Source: Apostichopus japonicus (lineage: Eukaryota; Echinodermata; Holothuroidea; Aspidochirotida; Stichopodidae). Taken from it: a stretch of 64,000 bases of DNA. Of the stretch, positions 1 through 10,600 are shown one piece after another. The DNA lies in NCBI RefSeq assembly GCF_037975245.1, contig NC_092581.1, positions 8,617,303-8,681,302 of the forward strand, in the 5' to 3' direction. Within the stretch, counting starts at the first letter, position 1. Each line of letters begins with the position of its first letter. The notes under the pieces were generated by a model. It searched no databases and was not told the origin of the DNA. It was given only the letters and a program-made list of their open reading frames with translations. A program made the translations under genes and the position numbers.

Positions 1-1448
1 GTAACTTCAAGAGACGTTCATTCACTGTGTTTGGATGGAATCTTTGATTGAGATGCTGTGGACTAATATAAAAGCAGTAGCGGCAATTGGGGCATTGGTG
101 CAAGAGAGACATTGCACTCTTCGGCACTGTGCAGTATACTGTGTGTTCCTGCCAGAATTCAGTTAAAGGTAAACTGTGTGTTCCTGCCTAATTGTTTGTA
201 TTGTCGGGTTACTGACTCAAATGTGTGTTACAGCCCAGGGAAACTTTGTGTTCCCACATGTTTTGCTGCGAACTGTAGAACCAGGAGTACTTAAACAGCG
301 GTCCCATAAGTCATTGTATAGATGCTGTTGTCATTAAGTTTATTTCAGAATCCAATTAATTTAATACTGTATTTGTTGTGCAAAGAGTTGCTTAAAATTA
401 TATTAAGTGGACTCTGATGGAATATTTGCACATACAGTAATGAGGGAATATTAGGATCATAAACTGTATGAATGTAACACTATATCAGTCCATTTTGTTA
501 TAATATCAACATATGTGTAAAGGTTTATGGTGTTGCACGTACATGCCAAAATGTTATGCTAACAGTTTGTAATTCTATTATTTCTTTTGCAGGTGTTTTT
601 TTTTTGGCTTGTAAATAAACTACAAACTCTTTCATCTAGTAGTCTTATAGTCCTTTACTTCCTGTCCACTGCCTTACTTGACCCATGACAGCCACTGAAG
701 AAAGTTATACAATTATTATAAGGAACTCCAAATGTACTATTCACATGAGTTGGTTTGCAGGAGGTTAAATTGCAGCAATTCAAATGTACCTTTGAGGAAG
801 CATCTCTAAACTTGCATACATGGTTAAGTGAAAGAAGTTTGCCAATAAAGAATATGGCAGCTTCCCTCTCTGTGCCCACCTAGTGGTATACATTTGACAA
901 GATTGTAGCTGACACATCAATAAACAAGGGCATTGTCAAACTCAACTAAAAGATTTGTCAGAGAACATTGCACTGAATCTTTTAGATAAATATTGATAAA
1001 GAGAAATGAAAGGAATAATTCTTAAATTTCATCTTACAAACTATATGATTTAAGCATGCATAGTTCCCCATTGATATGCATAATACACAGCCTTAGTCAA
1101 ATAGACCAGCTCCAGCAGATGTTTGGTAGACATTTAGTGCAAGATACCTGCCTGTTTGTGTGGCATTGAATGATTGTGCCATTAGAATTTTGTCAGAAAT
1201 GACAGTAATCACAGATTGTACTCTGCCTCACATTCCCCACCCCCCATCTTTCCACGCATGGCATGAAAATGTTGATACCATTGACAATATACAGTAGTGT
1301 TGGCAGTTATACAAAATGAAATAAATCTATATACATAAGTTCTTCTATGACTGGATGGCAACACCAAAACTATTGCTGCATCTAATTGGACATTCTCAAG
1401 TTTTTGACATGATTATGGTATTGTGGCATGGTAAACCAAATAACTTAC
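1..1448. other. Non-coding stretch, no gene supported
   Basis: I see no convincing exon here. A polyadenylation-type AATAAA lies near 614 on the plus strand after a T-rich run. A phrase of about 18 bases ending in TGTGTGTTCCTGCC occurs twice near 140 and 170. A 74-codon minus-strand frame (655-879) has no recognisable domain. It could be a terminal exon of the minus-strand gene that follows, but no good splice acceptor ties it in. Confidence 0.4.
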
Positions 1449-3770
1449 CTGTCTGAGGCTTTTTAGGAATATCTGGTGTACTTGACGAGTCTGCCGTAAA
1501 TGTGACTGAAAATCAAGCATAAAAGAACTCATGTAATACTGTATCCCTGGAAAATTAATCATGAAATTCTTCCCAAGTTTTCATTTTTTTCAACACGTAC
1601 CATTTATAATTTATCCTAAACAGGTGAGGACAGTGTACACTAGAATGGAAACATTAAACTTATTTACAGCATGTTGTTGACAATGCAGCACTCTTTACCA
1701 TGTGTATTAGGCTGGACACATACACTGTTTTATATGTAATCATATGCATGTGAGGACAGTGAACGTTGGTAATATATGGTAAACATCACACATGTGTGCA
1801 TGTGAAACATATCTCAGGACTATATATACACAGTTTATACATTATCCTAGACATGTGAGGACAGTGTACACTAGAATGGATACATTAAGATTATTTACAT
1901 CATGTTTTCGACAATGCAGCACTGTTTACCATGTGTATTAGACTGGAAAGACACATACACTGTTTTATGTAATCATATGAATATTAGGACAGTGAACATT
2001 GGTAACATATACATCACACAGGCGTGATAGGTTCTCAACACAAATGCAATTTATGCCCTGTGAATGTGGAACATGTATTTCACAACCCACAATTTTACGC
2101 ATTAACCTAGACATGAATACATTACACCTAATAAAATCATGTTTACATCACAGAAGCAATGTATAACATGTGGATAAGTGAGAAATACATAGGGCACATA
2201 TACACAGCTTATCCATTATCATAGGTATGTGAGGACAGCAGATATTAATAGTAGATGCATTAATCCTTTTATATTTCCAACTCAACATCACTGTATGTAC
2301 TGTAGTTCTTTATGCTTGAGGTTTGGATACCAATGTAGTTTATGTTCATAAATCAGATGTTCATTGCTATGAATTTTGTTAAGTGTGTCTTACATTGTGA
2401 GAGCATGCAATATCTAGAAATTTTATGGAGCTAAGATAAAGAAACGTAACATTTTGGATGGCGAGTTAAGTCAACTCAATCACTGGATGGCAACAACAAA
2501 ACCGTAAAATTGAACTGTCTCAAGTTTTAACATGATTATGGCCCACAGCAGTAATGTGGCATGGTACAGTAGGTTAGGTAATCCAAAGGACAACCTTAAA
2601 ACTTTCTTAAACATGAGCCCTGATACAGATGACCAAAATTTAAAAAAATCAATACCTCTCGCATGAGCACAAGCCCCAAAACAAAAGAATTACAACAGTT
2701 ATTTTGATGTGTTAATTTTAAAGTGGACCCTATGTTTTTAAGGGGAATATTTTTGAAAGTTGGAACTGGAAGTTACATAAATATCATTCTAATGTATGTC
2801 ATGTCTGTTATACACCTATCCATCTATCTAAAAGTCATTTTCAGCCATTTGTAATTTCATTTCCTAATGTCCTATCCAGATGTGCCTACAGACCCTGATG
2901 ACCCACAGTGATACTATTGAAACCTTTCATGAAATGCACTAGACCAATCAACACTTACCTTTCACTGGCAAGACCCTTTCAACAAATCCATCTTTGTCCA
3001 TCTGCAGGTCTTCCTCATTAGGATGACAAGGCAGTTTGCCTCTACGTCTGACACATTGCCTGCCCTGATCCATCTAAAACAAATAAGTAACAATTTGGAA
3101 GGTTTGTGATAATATTTACACTTTTTAGATGATGCTATAACATGCAGCTACCTTTATATGGCACAAATTGCTTTGATTCCAATTTTACAAGCTAATGAAG
3201 ACTCATTGATAAACCTAATACTATAATCATGGGAGAACACTGGTTAAGTAAGCATTGTCATCCAACCATACTTTTTGGTGGCAGATCAAACATATACATG
3301 ATGACCTAGGGTCAGCTCGGGAATCTTGGACATGACTGTTAAAGTTAACGGTTGAAATAGTCTATCCACCATCACAAATGGGTATGGGTAGCCTGTTAAC
3401 TATCTTGTACCTGATCTATATATCAGTATCTGTAAGCAATAGTGCAAAATATAATTTTAAAAAGTGGAGTATTTTGCTTGCAAAAGTTTTTTTCAAAAGG
3501 AAGTGAAACAACTTAAATTGATAGTTCTATGCTGTTCTTTAGCAGTTATATAACTGTAAAACTTTGGTGTATAGAAATCCTGACTACTTGAATCCTGACT
3601 ACTTGAACAACCAATTAGCCCTTTGTGTGTGCAGAAAATACTACTTACAGTCATGTCTGATGAACAAGATACTACAATTTTTGCTGGTGCAGGACTCATA
3701 GGTCTCATTTTCTTTAATAACTTCACTCTTTCGTGAGCTGACTGCTCCAAAGTTACAAACAGGTTTTTAT
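1449..3770 (-). CDS. Partial minus-strand gene of unknown function, three exons
   Basis: Three consecutive exons can be read on the minus strand: 3770-3649 (122 bp), 3073-2959 (115 bp) and 1505-1449 (57 bp). Each ends in a perfect GTAAGT donor and the phases agree (phase 0 after the first, phase 1 after the second and third). The second and third exons follow good pyrimidine-AG acceptors; the acceptor at 3771-3772 is weaker. The peptide has a lysine/arginine-rich start with the run HERVKLLKKMRPMSPAPAK, a Cys/Arg-rich part with KLPCHPNEEDLQMDKDG, and a Ser/Pro-rich part with TFTADSSSTPDIPKKPQT. I recognise no domain. Upstream at 3780-3930 another open frame of 47 codons (KFLMLVMEAYKLNIFTLEEL inside) ends in a stop, so the 5' part is unresolved or broken. 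A possible non-coding first exon ends at a CAT/GTAAGTT donor near 6238. Real spliced exons seem likely; the function is unknown. Confidence 0.45.
1607..2240. repeat. Degenerate tandem repeat, period about 225 bp
   Basis: The phrase GTGAGGACAGTGTACACTAG recurs at about 1622 and 1855. It is followed in both copies by the same order of sub-motifs: CATTAA, a GACAATGCAGCACT block, ACCATGTGTATTAG, ACACATACACTGTTTTAT, and then a second TAGGACAGTGAAC or GAGGACAGTGAAC block. A third, much decayed copy runs from about 2095 to 2240. It fills part of the intron between the second and third exons of the minus-strand gene. Confidence 0.75.
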
Positions 3771-3967
3771 CTGCTTCTCAACTGCTAGAGCTATTCCAGA
3801 TGATCTATGAAATCAATGAGGATATTAAGAAGTTCCTCCAGGGTGAAGATATTCAGTTTATATGCCTCCATAACAAGCATCAAGAACTTAATTCTTCCTT
3901 CAACTTCAACTTCGTAGGACATTTTCACTGGCATTCTGTAAGCTCTGACAAGAAATGTTTAAGTAAG

Positions 3968-4012
3968 TTGGCCTGACGTTTCGATCCTAGCAGGATCTTC
4001 TTCAGAGGCTAA
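3968..4012 (-). ncRNA. Hammerhead ribozyme motif, inverted copy in left end of element 1
   Basis: This is the reverse complement of the motif at 5394-5438, carried by the left inverted end. CTGAAGA is at 4005-3999, GAAA at 3982-3979 and stem I at 4009-4006 with 3974-3971, with the same 5-bp stem II. The core shows no change from the right copy. Confidence 0.83.
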
Positions 4013-4149
4013 ATGACAAGTTACAGTAACAGAGGGGACAAAAACACGCACAGAATACAGACAGGTTAATGAGCACGGTGAACACAATGAGATGGATGAA
4101 AGGGGATTATAAGTAGAAAGCAACAGGAGAAGAGGAGAGGAAGGAACAC

Positions 4150-5091
4150 GGTTCTCTCTCTACAGACTTATACACCAAGCCCACAGACACACACCAGTAT
4201 CTCCATTCTTCAAGCTGCCATCCCCGTCACTGCAAGTCTGGAATTGCCTACAGTCAAGCACTTCGTCTTCGTCGCATTTGCTCTAACAATTCCTCTTTCA
4301 TTCGCCATACAGATGCTTTGGAAAAACACCTTATTGCCAGGGGCCATAGTGCCAGAAGGGTGCGTGAAGCCATTCAGAGAGTCCGCTCCCTTTCCAGATC
4401 ATCTACTTTGGCAGTCAAGGACAAAAAGGGACGAGATTGCGACAACAAGCTGCCCCTGGTTGTTACTTTCCACCCAAATCTTCCTCCCCTTCAGAAAATC
4501 ACCTCTAACAACCACAACATTCTCCTCACTTCAGATAGACTCCAACGAGCCGTCCCTGAAAAACCCATCATCGCCTACAGACGACCACGCAACCTACGAG
4601 ACCTTCTTGTACGTGCTGCTGTTCCACCTCTAACTTCTAACCCCACACCCATTCAGCATGGTACCTTCAAATGTGATCGTACTTCGAGATGCATCGTCTG
4701 CAGCCACCACATTGTTGAATCCAATTCCATCACCAGCCACAGCATGCAACTCACACACAAGACTAAGGGTCACATCACTTGCACTACCACCAATGTCATC
4801 TATCTGATCTCTTGTAGTGTTTGCGGCATCCAGTATGTTGGCGAAACCAAAACCACCCTCAAGAAGCGATTCTATGGTCACAGATCCACAGTCAACACCA
4901 TGAAGACTGAGACCCCAGTTGGAGAACATTTTAACCTTCCCAACCATACCATTAACGACATGTCCCTACAGGGGATTGAATCCTTAGGTAGCCATCCTGA
5001 CCTAGTACGAATCAGCAGAGAGAGGCTCTGGATGCAACGCCTTCGTACCATTCAACCTCATGGGCTGAACATTCAGGAAGGACATGACTAA
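4150..5091 (+). CDS. Penelope-like polyprotein, C-terminal part with GIY-YIG endonuclease
   Basis: The frame is open from about 4150, with no proper start because the element is 5'-truncated, to the TAA-type stop at 5089-5091. The first Met is at 4318. The beginning reads TDLYTKPTDTHQYLH and then GIAYSQALRLRRICS, the segment just after the reverse transcriptase palm in this family. The linker has PLVVTFHPNLPPL and RRPRNLRDLLVRA. A Cys cluster (KCDRTSRCIVCSHH) precedes the GIY-YIG nuclease, which reads VIYLISCSVCGIQYVGET followed by LKKRFYGHRS and TPVGEHF. The key Arg and the downstream Glu in EHF are present. In active elements the enzyme nicks target DNA to prime reverse transcription. The polymerase core is missing, so this copy is dead as a retroelement, though this frame itself has no stop. 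An antisense frame at 4630-4947 is a shadow. Confidence 0.9.
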   Translation, partial: GSLSTDLYTKPTDTHQYLHSSSCHPRHCKSGIAYSQALRLRRICSNNSSFIRHTDALEKHLIARGHSARRVREAIQRVRSLSRSSTLAVKDKKGRDCDNKLPLVVTFHPNLPPLQKITSNNHNILLTSDRLQRAVPEKPIIAYRRPRNLRDLLVRAAVPPLTSNPTPIQHGTFKCDRTSRCIVCSHHIVESNSITSHSMQLTHKTKGHITCTTTNVIYLISCSVCGIQYVGETKTTLKKRFYGHRSTVNTMKTETPVGEHFNLPNHTINDMSLQGIESLGSHPDLVRISRERLWMQRLRTIQPHGLNIQEGHD

Positions 5092-5393
5092 CTTTCCTCT
5101 GTTCCCTACTCCTTCTCCCCTTTCTCCCCCCCCCCCTTTCACTCTTCTTCTCACAGCTCTCTTCCCCTCCATTTTCCTTCACACCTTTCTGTCTTTGTCC
5201 CTCTCCAGTTTATTCCTTACCCTGTGCCTTTAATCCTCTCTTTGTCCCTCCACAGTTTATCTCCTTCCTCTCCTCTTCTCCTGTTGCTTTCTACTTATAA
5301 TCCCCTTTCATCCATCTCATTGTGTTCACCGTGCTCATTAACCTGTCTGTATTCTGTGCGTGTTTTTGTCCCCTCTGTTACTGTAACTTGTCA

Positions 5394-5438
5394 TTTAGCC
5401 TCTGAAGAAGATCCTGCTAGGATCGAAACGTCAGGCCA
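5394..5438 (+). ncRNA. Hammerhead ribozyme motif in 3' end of Penelope-like element 1
   Basis: The core CTGAAGA (5402-5408) is followed by a 5-bp stem II, GATCC/GGATC, with loop TGCTA (5410-5424). Then come GAAA (5425-5428) and CGTC (5429-5432). Stem I pairs GCCT (5398-5401) with AGGC (5433-5436). Stem III is only the two-base AC/GU, the minimal form described for Penelope-like elements, which may need dimers to cleave. The predicted cut is after C5432. All conserved core positions (CUGANGA, GAAA, UH) are met. Confidence 0.85.
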
Positions 5439-5532
5439 ACTTACTTTTACACATTCTATTACACAGGCTCTCTAGTGGATAAGCAGTTTGCTAACAGTTT
5501 TATTTTATTTTGATTATTAAGAAATGTTTAAG

Positions 5533-7989
5533 GATGCAATGTGTTTTGCAACAGGTCATATATTAACCCTTCACGAAGGCCATAAACTCAAGTTCAACCA
5601 GTTGTTATATCACAGTGAACTAAAAAGTATTTGTCAAGAGCTAATATTCCTTTCTTTTCCGAACAAAAAAATTCATCAGGTTGTGGCAAGCATAGTGTTA
5701 TACTCCAAACACTTATTTCTTGAATTGTTTGAAACCTTACTGTAGTCTGTAACATCCAACAACTGACAACTAAAGTGGTAGGCTTAGGCCTAGGCTGTAT
5801 GAATACTATCAATGAAAATACACCACTTTGTGACAATTTCTTTGGTAGCCAATGTTGAATTAGATTGACCGTCTCATTGAATAGCCTAATTCATATGTTG
5901 ACAGAATACTTGCAGTGAAAGGATTATCTATAGTAGTATTACAACAACATAATACACTTTGTTTAGCCTATAGTTACTAGGCTACAGTAAATGTACTAGA
6001 CTTTACTCCTACTTCTGGGTGGGTACTGTATTTGGTAACCTAACGTTACACTACAGTATGTCTACGTACGTTAGACCATGCCTAGCCTACCCTTCGAATA
6101 ACTTAGTACTACTACTAGTAGTAATTTTAAAGTAGACTAATTAGGCTAGGATGTAACGTGTTGACCACAGAATCGTTATGGTAACTCATGTTAGGTCTTT
6201 AATCAACACAAAGAGCAGTTTGGAATGTAACTTACATGGCAGGGCGATATCTGCAAGTAGTAAAACGTTTCGATGCCAATTCGATGCCACTTCGATGTCA
6301 ATTCGTACAGCATGCAAGAATGCTTGTTAAATTATGGAAGGCGAATTGGGCCACAACATGATATACAGTAACAGCAATCCTTGCGTACCGGACTTGCGCA
6401 GATACAGTAGTGGGATTAGCATTGGAGACGGAGATTTACTCTGAGATTAAGAGGGGTTGTTGTGGGGGGGGGGAGGGTTAAGTTACATCATATGGTCCAG
6501 GTGACGGTCTAAGGTAACTCAAGTAGGGGCTTGGTCATTAAAGGGTGCATCGTGGTTCACATTAATCTGAGGGTATGACTTTATATGAGTGGCATACATC
6601 AAGTGCATTAAAATCATAATATGACGGACGATGCGGAGGGAAATAGGGAAACGAAAAAAATCGTACAAGGGGAACCCTGCCATCACTTGGCACCACTGAG
6701 GTTCTAAAGATTTTCATGGGGGGGGGGTCATGCAAAATAGGTAGTTGGAGTTAAATAAGACAACCGAAACCCTGCACTGAGAGCAAGCACTAAATGCTCA
6801 AAGGCGATGCCAGGTGGGGAGGGCATAGGAACCTCCCCAATCAAATTAAAAATAGCATGGCCGAATGGGGGTGGGATTGGAGTTTTTAAAATAATATCGA
6901 GTACATGTTGCTGGTTTGACTGCACACAAGACTAGGTATTAAAATTGCAGAAGCAGGAATGACGATTGTAAATATGATTACTTCTGCTATGTTTGGTCAT
7001 ATGAAACGTATATATCATGCTGCATGAGCAGGGAGCAAAGCAAATGGTTGGGGATGAGTCTCGAGGGAATGATTAGAACAAAAGTCAATTTGATAAGTTT
7101 GAACTTTTGACGACTTTCTGTGCTCGAAAACCTTATCACAAAGGAAATTGGGTATTGAATGGAAGATGCCATATTCTTTCTTTTTATTTCTGTTCCTTTC
7201 TTCATGTTTACTTTTAAAGTGCAGTGCACGTCTATGTTAAAGTGTATGTCATGTTCTCCCCGCATTCCAATAATCTTACATTGTATAACATGTAAATATG
7301 GGTCCATATCCACTGCTATATAAAATGAGAGAAATGTTTACATTAATCATTCTTCATAGGTAAATAAAGTTGGAATACATCCTTCTCCTTCTCTTCATCC
7401 TCCTCCTCATCATCATTATAATTACTTTTATCATCTTGCATATTATTTTTACAATTAATATGTCAGTCATGTTACATATATATATTAGTAGTATAATATA
7501 TTAATATTATTTTGGTGCTATTGTTATTGTTTTGGTTGTCACAACTTTATTATCATTACTATTTTCCTTTTTTGGTGTTGATAGAGTATTGATAGACTGG
7601 GGATAGGTTCTAGCTTAAATTTGTCCTCGGATATTGTAAATGTCCTCACAAGTATATATTTGCAGAGGTATACATAAATAGAGGGCGCTATATATATTTT
7701 AGCATACATTCAGTATACACCAGGTATTGGAAAAGTACTAAATATTGACACATTCGAGATAAGTCCATAGCAGTGTTGATCAACCCCTGGGGGGTCAGTT
7801 AAAGGTACTTAGAATGTGAGGACACGAAATTTGTCCTCACATTTTTCAATTGTCCTCATATGTATAGGCCTGTAGAGGAAAATGTCCTCGTATACATAGG
7901 TCTGTCAGTAAATAGATACATACATAGATAGCAATAAAATTACGCATCGAAAATTAAAACATTCCTCAAGCTCCTTAGAATAGAAATAG
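5533..7989. other. Intergenic, short repeats only
   Basis: No exon is supported apart from the possible minus-strand donor near 6238. Low-complexity spots include a G run near 6460 and another at 6720, and a CTT/CATCAT-rich patch at 7377-7430. Around 7620-7910 the phrase TGTCCTC recurs five or six times beside TATACATA and AGAGG motifs, a decayed short tandem array. Confidence 0.5.
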
Positions 7990-8023
7990 AAAAATACAAA
8001 TAAATAATATGTGCAAATACAAT

Positions 8024-9077
8024 TTACAGGTTATTATAAAGTTTGACGGCAGATGGAAAGAAACTGGCGGTAAAACGCCCCTTCCCTCTAAAGGTACGGA
8101 GTCTGCGGTGCGATGGCAAGAAATTGAAATATGCATTGGCAGGGTGATCAGAATCGCTAAAAATGAGCTGCGTTCTACGAAGAGACCTGCTCGACGATGT
8201 CTCCTCCGATACGTAGTGGTTGCATATCTGGCTTCTTCCTCCGAAAGTCAAAAATCATCTCTTTAGTCTTGGAAACATTAAGGAGTAGGTTGTTCTCATT
8301 ACACCAATGTATGAGAGATTCAACCTGTACACGGTAAGTCGACTCATCATTGTCCGATATGAGGCCAGTGAGGGTTGTATCATCAGCAAACTTGGTCACG
8401 AGACAGTTCGGGCTATATACCTTACAATCATACGTAAAAAGTGAATAAAGTTTCGGTGAGAGAGGGCAACCCTGTGGTGTACCAGTACTCAATGTTAACA
8501 CGGAAGAAACATTATTACCAATTCTAACAACCTGAGGACGTTTCACAAGAAAATCTAAAATCCAATTACAAATAGAAACCGGGAGCTTGAGGTCATTGAT
8601 GAGCTTAGAATGCAGTTTAAAAAGGATAATAGTATTAAAAGCCGAGCTATATTCTACAAATAAAACTCTAGCATATGAATTCTTGTTCTCAAGATGCTGT
8701 AACATTTCATGAATGTTAATAGATATTGCATCGTCCACGCTTCTATTTGATCTATAAGCGAATTGGCAAGGGTCAAGGTCAGATGGCAATTTAGAGCATA
8801 AATACTTCAATACATGTTTCTCAAAAGATTTCATAATAACAGAAGTCAGTGCCACAGGTCTATAGTCCTTCAGACTGGAAGCAGAATTGTTCTTAGGAAC
8901 CGGGATAATGGTTGCTTCCTTCAAACTGTTAGGAACTTTTTGCAACCTCAACGACCAGTTATAGATGTCAGTGAAAACAGTCGCGAGTGGATCACTACAG
9001 CGCCTCAACAGTCTTGGGGAGATACCATCAGGGCCGGCAGCTTTCCGTTCCTTTAAACCCTTGAACGCTCGTCTCAC
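8024..9077 (-). pseudogene. LINE reverse transcriptase, damaged
   Basis: The frame from 9077 shows the palm and fingers: KAAGPDGISPRLL, DYRPVALTSVIMKSFEK, QFAYRSNRSVDDAI, motif A as LFVEYSSAFNT, GTPQGCPLSPKLYSLFT, the catalytic FADD in TKFADDTTLTGL, and WCNENNLLLNVSKTKEMIFD. The catalytic Asp usual in motif A (F-V-D-Y) is Glu. The frame ends at 8175. The typical C-terminal tail, PSHRRLRTFRGKGRFTASFF, is in another frame at 8251-8024. The intervening residues found in intact elements are missing, which points to an internal deletion. Overlapping plus-strand frames are shadows. Confidence 0.86.
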
Positions 9078-9222
9078 ATCGTGTTCAGCGATCTCAAATG
9101 GTGGCAGTACATCGTCGCATGGGGCGGGTACCGGGACACGTAGAACTCATTCAGCTGGTCGGGCAATGTGACATCATCGGTGTCAGTGGTTTTCGCGGGA
9201 CCTTTGTATTGTGTGATCAGGC

Positions 9223-10596
9223 TCAAGTTCGACCAGAGAGCTCTCTAGCGTCGCCCGATTCGAACTTCTCCTCAACCTTGTCCCGGTACGCCCTCTTCGA
9301 GTCCCGGATAGCTTTCTTCAAATTTGATCTGGCCTGCCGGTAGGATTCCGGATCGGTGTTCCGAGAACGATACGCAGCGTCCTTGGCGACGAGCTTGGAC
9401 CGAATGGACTTATCAAACCATGGTTTTCTGTTCGGATATGACGTCATCGTTTTTGTAGGTAAACACTGTTCTTGACAAAAGCGTAAATACTCCGTCACGG
9501 CGACAGTGAATTCATACAGATTATCGTTACTCTTGAAAACATCCCAGTCAGTCCTATCGAAACAATCAACCAACTTATCGACCGAAGACTGGGGCCAAAG
9601 GATTACCTCCTTCTCGATCGGTTTAGATTGCTTGAGGTCTTGTTTGTAGGCCGGTATGAGCAGGACTACCGAATGATCCGATTTACCAAGACTGGGGCGT
9701 TCGACAGATTTGTAGGCTGATTTAACCTTGGAGTAACAATGGTCCAGAGTTCTCCTCCCGCGAGTCGGACAAGTAACGTGTTGTTATAAGTTAGGGAGAA
9801 CGGTCCTCAAATGAGCTTTGTTGAAATCCCCGGCAACAATTGAAAGAGTATCCGGATCAAAATTCTCGGCTTTTGTAATGACGTTTGCGAGATCAGTTAG
9901 TGCCACCGTTGAATTGGCCCCTGGATGAATATAAACAGACGTCAAGGTCACCGATGAGAATTCCCGAGGTAGGTAAAATGGCAGACATTTGATAGTCAAA
10001 TGCTCCAGATCCATGGTACAACCTCTCGAAATAGTCTTAACATCTGTGCACCATTGATTATTGATCATGAAACACACACCACCTCCCTGGGACTTCCCAG
10101 TAGCGGCCTGATCCATATCATTACGATAAATAGAGAATCCAAGTGGTTGTACAATAGTGTCTGGGTGGGTGGGAGTCAACCATGTTTCCGTGAAACAAAA
10201 GACGTTACAGTACATATAGTCTCTCATCGTTTGAATGCGGCAGAAAAGTTCATCAGCTTTATTATGCAAGTTCCGGACGTTCGCCAAGATCATACCAGGT
10301 ACCGGTGTTATGTTCCAGCGGCGTCGTGATTTAACTAGAAGACCCCCTCTCTTACCTCGCTTACGGTTTCTGCGGCGTATATGCCTAGGCTTGTTAGGCT
10401 GGGCCGTCGGCAGGTCTCGAAGACACCCTCCATTTGTTAAGTCAGCAAAAATATCAGGCTCCAAACGGTTGAGATTACCTTGAACATCAGGTCTAAGTAG
10501 AAGCAGTTCCTCCCTTGAGTATCGTAACAGTAAACAGTTCACAGATGTTAGTAGAAGGAGAAAAATCATTAGAATTTTCGGAGCTCGAGCGAACAC
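9223..10596 (-). pseudogene. LINE endonuclease domain, interrupted by one stop
   Basis: From 10596 downward the frame encodes a hydrophobic start, a basic stretch (RHIRRRNRKRGKRGG), then the endonuclease. Visible family motifs are NVRNLHNKADEL, CFTETWL with the catalytic Glu, GGGVCFMINN, SVYIHPGAN and AGDFN with the Asp/Asn pair. A TAA at 9784-9786 interrupts it just after GDFNKAHLRTVLPNL. The same frame then continues through CPTRGRRTLDHCYSKVKSAY to LGKSDHSVVLLIPAY, which supplies the final SDH motif, and on to 9223. One point mutation therefore separates this copy from an open endonuclease frame. No convincing ATG is present at the 5' end (GTG at 10596). Plus-strand frames here (10000-10329, 10235-10483) are shadows. 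Confidence 0.85.
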
Positions 10597-10600
10597 GTCA

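Larger units (their letters stand above)
3950..5532 (+). mobile_element. Penelope-like retroelement 1, 5'-truncated, inverted ends
   Basis: The element is bounded by a 14-bp target duplication, AAGAAATGTTTAAG, at 3950-3963 and 5519-5532. It has near-perfect 185-bp inverted ends at 3961-4145 and 5262-5446. Between them lies the 3' half of a Penelope-like open reading frame ending in a GIY-YIG endonuclease. After the right inverted end a short tail (5447-5518) precedes the target duplication. Penelope-like elements are known for 5' truncation, variable target duplications, terminal repeats in direct or inverted order, and hammerhead ribozymes in those repeats; all are seen here. The left end is an inverted copy of the 3' end. 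CT-rich DNA at 5095-5290 is its 3' untranslated part. The insertion lies just upstream of a possible 3' splice site of the neighbouring minus-strand gene. Confidence 0.92.
7990..10600 (-). mobile_element. Degenerate non-LTR retrotransposon (CR1/L2/Rex-like group)
   Basis: Read on the minus strand, this is a LINE ORF2 in the usual order: apurinic/apyrimidinic-type endonuclease (10596 to about 9640), linker (about 9640-9080), reverse transcriptase (9077-8175) and C-terminal tail (8251-8024). It is inactivated by a nonsense codon at 9784-9786, frameshifts near 9240 and 9130, and a jump with missing residues between the thumb region and the tail near 8180-8250. The 3' flank just below 8000 is AT-rich with short repeats, where such elements end. 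Clade assignment is by motif wording only and is uncertain. Confidence 0.88.

Noticed and set aside
4630-4947. 105-codon minus frame
   Set aside because: It is antisense to the GIY-YIG coding region, which is clearly the real frame.
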